Shown here in pieces: positions 58,001 to 64,000 of a stretch of 64,000 bases of DNA; the first letter of the stretch is position 1; each line of letters begins with the position of its first letter. The position numbers and the translations under genes were made by a program. The stretch is taken from NCBI GenBank assembly GCA_002633005.1, contig NMRA01000219.1:353251-417250 (forward strand). The letters run 5' to 3'. Under the pieces are notes generated by a model. It was not told the DNA's origin. It did no database searches and was given only the letters and a program-made list of their open reading frames with translations. The DNA is from Phoronis australis. Lineage: Eukaryota > Phoronida > Phoronidae.

Positions 58001-60845
58001 ACTTAGTAGAGATAGACTACAGCCATGAACGCCACAGTAGCTGAAATCATCCGAAAATCATCGTCAGCCGTCTACTTCATATTAAAAACATGCCAATTTT
58101 CACAATTATCCTGAAAGCGATTTGGTTGATAGAGGGGTGGACGCCCGTGAAAAAAACAGACTCGAAAATGGTAAAAATGGCCACTAGGTGGCGCAAACTA
58201 AGTCGAATCCATCTAAAAACGGAAAGATAGCGTCAACACACTAACAGAAGCCTGTACGCCAATTTCTTTGAAAATACGTTGAGGACCTTTGAAGACACAG
58301 AGTTTAACGTAAAAAAATAAAATTGCCATCAGGTTGCACACCAGTACTCAAATCCATCCGAAAGTCGTCGTCGTCGTCTTTATTCAACATCATATAAATG
58401 CACTTACTAAATCACCTGTAGACGGTTTAGGAGATACAGTCATAAGCGCAAAAAAAACAACACTGCCACTAGGAAGCGCCACAGTCGTCGAAATCGTTGG
58501 AAAATCATGGTCAGCCGTCCTCTTCATAGTAAGAACATACATGCCAATTTCTGCAATCATCCTTAGAGCGGTTGTCGTTGATGGAAGGGTGGACGACTAA
58601 AAACAGACTCGCAAACAGTAAAAATGGCCACTAGGTGGCGCAAGTTACGTCGAATCTATCCGAAAACGGGTGGATAGAGTCAACTCACTCAATATATGCC
58701 TACATGCCAAATCTTATGAAAATACGGTGAAGACCTTTGAAGATATAGAGGTAAGCGTAAACAACTAAAATTGCCACTAGGGGGCAGACCCGTAGTCAGA
58801 TCCGTCCAAAAGTTCGCTGATGCCATCTCATCCATGAAAGAAGCACCTGTGCAAAATTTCATGAACATACGTCAAACGGTTTTGGAGATAGAGCAGCGGA
58901 CGCTGGACGGACGCCGCGCGGACGGACGGACGGAGATGACAGCATAATGCGTCCACATATAAATATGTTGGTGCATAATAAAAGTGAATTAAAATTGCAA
59001 ACGACTTACCAAAAACGGTTCCCGTCCGCGAATAAAAGAATTGTCGATATGAGGCCGTATAGATAAAAATGGTTATTCCAACTTTGTATGTCCAATACGT
59101 ACTTGTACCAAAAGCAAGTAACGAACAAGAATGCGCTTGTACGATAAAACAATCCCAGCATGATGCCAATGGAACCTGGAATTTATTGATGCCAATTAAA
59201 AACAAGGAAATTAATGAGACAACTTTGTAAGATTTTTAAAACCACTATACTGCAAACATCCAGTACAAATATACATTCAAAAGTCCTATGTGCTGTCAAT
59301 TTTGTCATTAGTCACGTGACAGTACCATAACGCTAAGATTAATACTAATTTGATTGAATCTCCTGTTATTTCTGAGTACGTTATACGTATCATACTTTAG
59401 GTAAGACCTTTATAGAAGAGTAGCTAGATTCAGCCATTCAGGATTGATCTAGTTCAGCAAACCTATGATCATGAAGAAGTTCATCAAAATTATGCCCTGG
59501 AGAGGTGGGATTGGTATGAAGTCGAAGAGCGGAAATCGACAATTGTAGTCTCCCCAATCGTCGTCAATGAACGTCATCTTGCGTAAGATATGCGGTAACA
59601 TTAGAAAACCTGCAAGAACACGTGACGCACGTGAGGCTTGAACGAACTTTGAAGATGTATTTGCATGTTCCTAACTATATTATTGTGTATATCAGGAACT
59701 AAACCACAATGCTATTTGAATCATCTACGCTAAACAAAGAGCAGTTGTATTCAATGACAATTTGTAAATGTGAAAACAAAAATTATGCAAATAGGTGACT
59801 TTTTGCACTAATGACGTATTCCTTGGGAGCTTACATTGCTCACATCAGGCAGTTTTATTCCCCAACACCACGTACGGTTGAGTGATTTACGGCAGATCAT
59901 TTTCGACACAAACTCGTTCTTAAAAACATTTGGCAATTTTCAACCTACTTCATATTCAAATCGTCGCTGTGTTGTGTTTCCAACTAAATAGACCAAGCAA
60001 TCACAGAGAAAAGGAATTAGCGTGAAAGTTCCACTTTAAAGGTGCCGCATTCTATCTTGTTTGGATAAATACAAAATGAAAATCAAATTCGCCATTTTGC
60101 TCTCATGAAATTGGTGCATCAAAAACACCGAAACCATTAGAAAACGAGTTCAGAATGTCGGGGTAATTAGTCAACTAAAATTACGAATTCGGCGCCTGCG
60201 ACTTGAGTTGGTAAGGGAAATGGAGTCCTACTACGGTAAGAAATAAACTTATGAGATCGATTTTAAAGAGTAAAAGATACATGTATAATTCGCCTTGCTT
60301 CTTTTCAGCCAGCCAAACAGAGCGAACTGCAGTTTTAGGACGCGGTAAGTTAAAGTCGAAATTTCTTGATAACCATTTAGGCCTACGAGTAAAGCCAGGT
60401 GTCTGAATTCCACAACTACCTAGAGACGCAAATAACTCGACATCTTTAATTTAGTGTAAACTTCATGTAAGTGAAACGCAAAATGAGTGACTGCGGTACT
60501 GTCCGATGATTTGTATCATGATGGTTTGGGAGGGAGTTTTCATGTCACTTGAATTAACATATCAATCTGCAAAAAGAGTCCATTAATTGAAACGAGTATA
60601 ACGTAGCACACAACGAATAGACAATACAAAATTTGTATACCAAACGCCACTCTTGTGATGGCCAGGCTCGCAGGATCTGTGGGTCGGTGGAGCAGAGCGA
60701 GAAATGATTCCCAACTCGACAAATCTGACCAATCAAATCCAAACAATTGTCTCATCCTGGTTGGTCCATTTTCATGTGATTCTCCGTTAGACTCATTGCT
60801 TGCTGAAGTCAGTCTCTTATTCTTCGAATTCCTTCTCCGCACCAT
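45856..60845 (-). CDS. GGCX: Vitamin K-dependent gamma-glutamyl carboxylase (14 coding exons)
   Basis: Joined minus-strand exons (5' to 3') are 60641-60845, 59463-59609, 59010-59175, 56897-56975, 55233-55339, 53537-53700, 52050-52249, 51453-51578, 49791-49925, 48617-48771, 48229-48410, 47434-47564, 46405-46549 and 45856-46082. They total 2,169 nt (722 residues; human 758) with all junctions in phase. The enzyme is an ER multi-pass membrane protein that carboxylates Glu to Gla in secreted propeptide-bearing proteins, using reduced vitamin K, CO2 and O2. Conserved: catalytic Lys211 (human Lys218) in AGLKK, His153 (human His160) in WNNHFYLYG, and Cys92 and Cys464 (human Cys99-Cys450 disulfide). 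Also kept are the N-terminal DLSSW...RPTDPASLA block and the lumenal IFDPRVDI and PSCYMYVFGN blocks. An insertion of about 16 residues lies before LFLPYSHF. The C-terminus is short and divergent. No inactivating change is seen. Confidence 0.95.
46405..46549 (-). CDS. GGCX: GGCX exon 13
   Basis: Acceptor TTTTGATTTCAG, donor TACG|GTGAGA. LPSGKHTAHTTSKTPSCYMY aligns with human [20 protein letters not shown], a lumenal segment. Confidence 0.9.
46602..47215 (+). mobile_element. 5'-truncated LINE, C-terminal ORF2 end and 3'UTR
   Basis: The 129-residue frame (46,602-46,991) contains LYRSRCGLFLNSDKFRHNFS and CKCGDHQSYPHIFFKCPLI, the C-x-C...H...C end typical of LINE reverse-transcriptase proteins. 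The stop is followed by ~220 bp of AT-rich 3' sequence ending CAATAAATATATA. It is inserted antisense in GGCX intron 12. The open frame is intact over its visible length, suggesting a fairly young copy. Confidence 0.75.
47216..47420 (+). repeat. GATGA-rich low-complexity tract
   Basis: Imperfect GATGATGA/GACGATGA repeats directly after the LINE tail. The open frame over it (ACG/ATG-rich) is compositional. Confidence 0.6.
47434..47564 (-). CDS. GGCX: GGCX exon 12
   Basis: Acceptor TCTTGGTGCAG, donor TTGCAG|GTATGT. YLPPEFGNASVTVLHGRIVV aligns with the human [20 protein letters not shown] segment. It includes an N-A-S sequon in the lumenal domain. Confidence 0.9.
48229..48410 (-). CDS. GGCX: GGCX exon 11
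   Basis: Acceptor CTGATTTCAG, donor CCAG|GTGGTA. It contains [20 protein letters not shown] and VVADFPG, among the best conserved blocks of the family (human [20 protein letters not shown]). Confidence 0.95.
48617..48771 (-). CDS. GGCX: GGCX exon 10
   Basis: Acceptor CAATTACAG. MFTKGRRWPSHPDLVKQLAM is followed by Cys464 (human Cys450), then YFDIWRKQTDQFYQ. The donor AAAG|GTTTTTTTT is weak but keeps the phase needed for exon 11. Confidence 0.9.
49200..49760. repeat. Dispersed repeat in GGCX intron 9
   Basis: The segment around 49,690-49,755, read in reverse, shares AATCTTCACTTATGGAA and GAATTC-ATCCCA with 57,830-57,880. GGTCGGTTAGGTT-like blocks also recur (49,220, 49,450, and reversed at 57,895). 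The family is unknown. Confidence 0.4.
49791..49925 (-). CDS. GGCX: GGCX exon 9
   Basis: Acceptor TACCTCTCAAG, donor GAGAAG|GTAAGC. It encodes [20 protein letters not shown] (human [20 protein letters not shown]) and NVKIT. 45 codons in phase 0. Confidence 0.95.
49960..51440. other. GGCX intron 8, nothing recognised
   Basis: AT-rich intron with short TG and TA tracts (51,120-51,150; 51,205-51,222). No element ends seen. Confidence 0.35.
51453..51578 (-). CDS. GGCX: GGCX exon 8
   Basis: Acceptor TATATTTACAG, donor AACAAG|GTATGA. It starts with basic DTKSPGVTKRSKTGWYH, part of an insertion relative to human, then a hydrophobic stretch ending LFLPYSHFINK (human LFLPYSHFLTQ). Confidence 0.95.
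52050..52249 (-). CDS. GGCX: GGCX exon 7
   Basis: Acceptor TTTACCTCCCAG, donor AAAAGG|GTAGGG. LFPWLMIATLPLFCYCDWPK aligns with human [20 protein letters not shown]. It ends in a Lys/Asn/Arg-rich loop. Confidence 0.9.
53537..53700 (-). CDS. GGCX: GGCX exon 6
   Basis: Acceptor TTCCGTTTTCAG, donor ATCG|GTAAGT. ALLTNEQIDLHIVHHGGFIL leads into DLAIGFFLFFDVTRPFAMFF, a membrane segment conserved with human GGCX. Confidence 0.95.
53745..53883. mobile_element. ~140 bp MITE with GCGTTCCGTAGACGC terminal inverted repeats
   Basis: Left end AGGCTGCGTTCCGTAGACGC. The right end read in reverse is AAGGTTGCGATCCGTAGACG. The interior is non-coding. It sits in GGCX intron 5, about 45 bp upstream of exon 6. 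Confidence 0.6.
54068..54668 (+). mobile_element. Possible longer GGCGGAT-ended element
   Basis: AGTGGCGGATCTAGGATATC followed by a G run at the left, and CCCCCCCCTAAATCCGCC at the right, face each other ~600 bp apart. The left part also has the GAGGTCGGGAGGGGGG motif seen at 18,075. They could be one element or two neighbouring ends. Confidence 0.4.
55233..55339 (-). CDS. GGCX: GGCX exon 5: active-site exon
   Basis: Acceptor TTTTAAAACAG, donor TTCAG|GTAAGT. IFVVYFYAGLKKTNYYWLMG contains Lys211, equivalent to the catalytic base Lys218 of human GGCX ([20 protein letters not shown]). Confidence 0.95.
55440..55900 (+). pseudogene. THAP-like domain relic (copy B), 59-residue frame 55,717-55,896
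   Basis: The frame starts MASRCICCDCGQLSIGAFRF, continues PGDMREARIW, then VTLVSVELTEEIFN and stop. The order Cys-x2-Cys, FRFP, R-x-x-W and a terminal LxSxxLTEExF box is that of a THAP domain. The Cys-x2-His of the expected LCSxHFTEExF reads V-x2-E, so zinc binding should be lost. The 230 bp upstream match 5,225-5,345 in reverse, so both belong to the same repeated element. It lies in GGCX intron 4, antisense to the gene. Confidence 0.45.
56897..56975 (-). CDS. GGCX: GGCX exon 4
   Basis: Acceptor TTCTTTTGCAG, donor TTTCAG|GTAAAT. 26 codons: SLDGFINKNIRNAHTPLWNI and on (human [20 protein letters not shown]). Confidence 0.95.
57000..57995. other. GGCX intron 3, unassigned part
   Basis: No exon seen. 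57,790-57,900 matches the repeat at 49,200-49,750 in reverse. Confidence 0.35.
58000..58985 (-). repeat. GGCCATTTT-box repeat, copy 4, with ACGG microsatellite end
   Basis: Read on the minus strand, it starts ATATGTGGACGCATTATGCT, then a (TCCG)n tract (58,908-58,935), then GCGTCCGCTGCTCTATCTCC. Units follow with boxes at about 58,768, 58,620, 58,461, 58,321 and 58,168 (spacings 148, 159, 140, 153). Types A/B/C cycle as in 30,130-31,790. The tetranucleotide tract plus central ~150 bp tandem units recalls bivalve pearl-type HINE elements (inference). Confidence 0.65.
59010..59175 (-). CDS. GGCX: GGCX exon 3
   Basis: Acceptor ATAAATTCCAG, donor TTTTG|GTAAGT. SIGIMLGLFYRTSAFLFVTC is followed by SWNNHFYLYGLIS, with His153 equivalent to human His160, and ADGNRFW. 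Confidence 0.95.
59463..59609 (-). CDS. GGCX: GGCX exon 2
   Basis: Acceptor GTGTTCTTGCAG, donor ATAG|GTTTGC. It encodes FLMLPHILRKMTFIDDDWGD and then YNCRFPLFDF with Cys92 (human Cys99). A membrane segment follows. Confidence 0.95.
60641..60845 (-). CDS. GGCX: GGCX exon 1: start codon and cytoplasmic N-terminus
   Basis: ATG at 60,845, product start MVRRRNSKNKRLTSASNESN. After a basic/Ser-rich head comes QLFGFDWSDLSSWESFLALL and [10 protein letters not shown] (human [30 protein letters not shown]). An in-frame ATG 30 bp upstream (60,875) is possible. The downstream one was preferred because length and basic start fit the family better. Donor TTTG|GTATAC. Confidence 0.9.
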
Positions 60846-60947
60846 TGATATTGTGAAATAAAACACTGGTAGCATTCACTGAAATAAATATATGATTTAT
60901 TGTGGAATAGAAAATCAACGCGCGCAATTATTTCCACCACCCATGTT

Positions 60948-61200
60948 TTAGTTGAATACTGATGTATCTAGCCTTGGTATAAAACTAAAAATGGATTGAT
61001 TCATGTCATTCACGTAAACGGCTGTAACAGGCAAGTGAGTGTCGTATGACACAGATTTTACTCTTAGTTGCACCTCGTTCAGGTTTGCATCATGACAAGG
61101 TCGACGAGCAGAGCGACCCCAGGCGGTGTGTGATTTCAAGTACTTTTGTGCGAAGCTGTCCGGGTGCTTCGCCCTCATCTATCTTCTCTAGCTGTATTTT
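60948..61200 (-). other. Candidate exon or upstream neighbour, unidentified
   Basis: A minus-strand frame ending at 60,948 contains NLNEVQLRVKSVSYDTHLPV and TAVYVNDMNQSIFSFIPRL, which has a protein-like composition. An overlapping frame reads KIQLEKIDEGEAPGQLRTKV. I do not recognise either. It lies ~100 bp upstream of the GGCX start, so it may be the last exon of the next gene, or chance. Confidence 0.2.
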
Positions 61201-63065
61201 GACGATAGTCTTAATGCAGCTACCTGGCTGACTAGGGTGCCTCCCAAAATGGTCATAGATGTTGGCTGACCACTATTCCGTAATACAAGTAAGCATTCCT
61301 ACACCAATCCTTTGAGACCATCCTACGTCGCAAAGTAGACTATTGTCTATGTGACCATAGATTATAGACAACACATGTACTATAGTCTATGATGTGACCT
61401 ATGGTCGCGATAGATCTATGAACGAACGACAAGGTGGTTAAGACACACAACCGATCTCTCTGAATAGTTCACATACGATTAATTAAAAATAAATCATTGT
61501 TAAACAGAAACAAAGCGTAGTTGGAGATAGTTTTTTTTCAGTTCAGAAACTCATTGGCCCGCAATTTCAATGGTTTGAATTCACAGTAAACTAAATTGCC
61601 ACACGCCAAACAATTCCACCAAATGGCTTAAGATTTATTTCCCTAGCATTAGACCAATCATAACAACAGAGGCAACAGCTAACTATACGAAACGCTTTTA
61701 TCTATGGTTACAGCTTCCATCACGGGACATGGAATGCATGCATTGATTATTACTTACCCAAAGGGTGTAAAACCGAGCTGAAAATACTTTCTGAAAACAT
61801 GCACAACGTGCTTATGTTGGAACGAGAAAATCAGACACGCGCAGATATTCGTGTTAGGCTGTTAGCCCATTTCCCGCCAAAGAGACGGGCCACGACCCTT
61901 ATGCGGGCGTACCTATATGTGGGAAATAGGCGAGTGAAGTATGTGGTGGTCAAACTTACAACAAACCCGCCATATCAATCTTGCTGTAAGCTTTCGACGC
62001 CATCAAACGTTCCACAGGGTAAAACATATGGTGGTCTTATGCAACTAAAATTTGAATTACAGAAAAGCTAGGACAACGGGTGCAGACGTTTTCTTGATAA
62101 GAAGACCTCATTGGAGTACACGCGACAGTGTGTGTTATTCGGCACTTATTTTTCTACAGCAAATAAGTAAATTAAAACGTGTAAATCAAAAATTTCCTGA
62201 ACTTATCGGTCAACGATTTTTTATTACAGCCATCCCTGTTAAATAATTATTAATCGAGCACGTCCAGTTTCAGAATATTTCGTTCCTGTTTATTTCACGG
62301 GACATGCAATAAAGGTGATAAACTCACGTCTTCTCTCAAAAGCAATTGTTAATTTGACCACTTACCTTTTCAGCGCACACATATTGTTTCTTACTCAAAT
62401 TATAAATGACCTGCAGGCTTGAGAATAATTGACAGATAGTTAGTTACTACTTCAAATTAGGTCCGTTAAGTTGCTTGCAAAGATTCAGTCGACAGGGCAG
62501 TAAAATGTACATTCGTCAAGGTAATTCTAGCAGAATTAGAATTTCATAAAAATGCGACAACGCTGCTTACTGGTGCAGCTTACAACAGTGATTAACAAAA
62601 ACATTGATTGCGATCATAACACAGTTTGGAAATCTTTCTGCCGTGAAAGTCTTAGCAGAAGTTCTAACACGACAAATCAGATTTTGACAAGTTGCTCGTT
62701 TGTATATTTCGGTAAATTGATGAACAAACACAGTTCCTGTTAAAAAATCTTCGTTTCTTTGAAAGCTGGATCCCCACAAATTTGGGGTATGGTTTTAAGT
62801 CAGGTAGAACGACAATTTCGCCATTTAGATTAACTGTTTTTGAAAACTGAAATTACCATATCACGAAAAGTCGGCACCTTTAATTTTGTATAAGACTTTC
62901 AAATATGTATTTGAAAACTGGAAGGGATGTGAAAACACGAAACTTTGTTAAACGTTGTCCATACCCGAAGCAAAATTCCTGAGGCGTTAAAAAGGATACC
63001 AAACTCTGTTTTGATGATTTCAACCAATCTACGTTCCGTCATCTGCTACTGCATCATTGGTGTTT
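61201..63065. other. Non-coding, nothing recognised
   Basis: A short imperfect palindromic stretch with CATAGATTATAG and CTATAGTCTATG lies at 61,355-61,392. No exon is supported. Confidence 0.35.
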
Positions 63066-63079
63066 ACGTTACAAGTTAA

Positions 63080-63360
63080 AGACACTGGCAGGAATCAACT
63101 AAAAACTCAATACTCGCTATGTCTCAGATTGGACAATACGATGGTCCTTGGGGGGTGGTCTTTTACCACAGTTGCGGCCATGTAATACGCTAAAAGCGTA
63201 AGTCACGCTTGCTTTTGAAGCAGATTTTGAAAGTTTTCATCCAAATCTTTGGGATATGTTGATAGAGCGTTATTTTGTTTCAGAGAACTGGATGGGAAAG
63301 TCATTTTTGTATATGATAATAAGCCAAAACCGGGTTTGGCATCCTTTTAAATGAAAGATT
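63080..63360 (+). repeat. Dispersed repeat, copy 2 (partner at 225-460)
   Basis: Direct-orientation match to the start of the window, with the shared blocks in the same order. The remaining 63,361-64,000 shows nothing recognisable. Confidence 0.5.
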
Positions 63361-64000
63361 CCAAGCTCAGGTGAAAAAACAAACATACTTGTATAGATTG
63401 CAAGTCACGTCTTTGCCCTCAACACCCATCGCAAATAATAAAGAATGAGAAGTCAAAACGAAGTGTCATGTACTCAAGTATTGGACGCTTTTACCAGAAA
63501 CTTGCGAATAACGTCTTACCTTTGCCGAATTGAAATGCTTTGCCGAAAATAGCGAAATAGAAAACACGTTCTTATACATGAGAACATCTATAGTTAATCA
63601 AAACATTGCATGAAAGACAAGAAAACGTTCTATAAGGCAGTGTCCACGAAAAAAACACAACAAAAAGGCGGGTAATCAAAACTGGTCGAGTTTACTGGTA
63701 TGAAGCATAATCTATAATTTCATCAACCTCGGATAAGTGAACAGAATAAAAAATTCGAACTTCACTTCTTAAAAAAAAATACAAATAATATAATTCTCGG
63801 ATAAACACTTGAAGAAGTTACACAGCACAAAAACCGATTTTGACGTCATGTTCCCCGAAAATTTCATGACGAGTAAAAAGCAGAAGTACAAACTTCTATA
63901 TAACGCCATGGTTGGAGTTCGTTGGAAAAAAACACGACCGATCTTGTTTTTACAAGTTGAACGCTATTGGAGTAGGCCTATGTTGAATAAACCGGTTGAG

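Noticed and set aside
61799-62071. 90-residue open frame upstream of GGCX
   Set aside because: No recognised motif, splice partner or repeat. The length is within chance for this amount of sequence.
1-64000. tRNA, rRNA, snRNA genes, CRISPR arrays or bacterial operons
   Set aside because: No box A/B pairs with cloverleaf potential, no rRNA-like sequence and no spacer-repeat array were seen. Splice sites and introns show eukaryotic nuclear DNA.

Overview
The window is animal nuclear DNA: AT-rich, with long introns, GT-AG splice sites, many dispersed repeats and no operon-like gene packing. Two multi-exon genes can be read through in frame. They are a vitamin K-dependent gamma-glutamyl carboxylase (GGCX) on the minus strand and a small TNF-receptor-superfamily membrane protein with BCMA/TACI-type cysteine-rich domains on the plus strand. 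The repeats (ACGG-associated tandem-repeat elements resembling those of bivalves and other marine invertebrates, GGCGGAT-ended MITEs, LINE tails ending in TTAAATAAAGATTCTTG) and the vertebrate-like GGCX suggest a marine invertebrate, perhaps a non-vertebrate deuterostome. The exact taxon cannot be fixed from the sequence. Single N bases at 2223, 5513, 17253, 18011 and 19967 are assembly ambiguities, most of them beside G/C homopolymers or duplicated sequence.

Layout. 1-24,100 is intergenic or belongs to unrecognised genes. It holds one candidate exon of unknown identity (654-791), a THAP-like relic, a broken Ty3/Gypsy Gag, many MITE-like elements and several short tandem arrays. 24,141-38,829 (+) is the TNFR-like gene: signal peptide, CRD, short stalk, second CRD, stalk plus transmembrane segment plus cytoplasmic start, and two tail exons (822 coding nt, 273 residues). 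A plausible 3'UTR runs up to about 43,140. 45,856-60,845 (-) is GGCX, with 14 coding exons summing to 2,169 nt (722 residues) and every junction phase-compatible. The two genes converge tail to tail, with a 10-unit minisatellite and a MITE between their ends. 60,846-64,000 holds no confident gene.

Main points of interest. (1) A ~1.2 kb tandem duplication in the TNFR gene copied the CRD exon. Its breakpoint cut the stalk/TM exon and joined it to an intronic GTAAGT that can act as a new splice donor in the right phase, predicting a two-CRD receptor. (2) The receptor tail carries a textbook DSGxxS beta-TrCP-type degron. (3) A dispersed repeat family has higher-order organisation: alternating long/short units in one intron block, a three-unit cycle in others, plus an ACGG microsatellite and terminal hairpins. 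(4) A 153 bp MITE is nested inside one such repeat with a visible 5 bp target duplication and an empty-site comparison in the same window. (5) Two THAP-like mini-ORFs have lost the distal zinc ligands.
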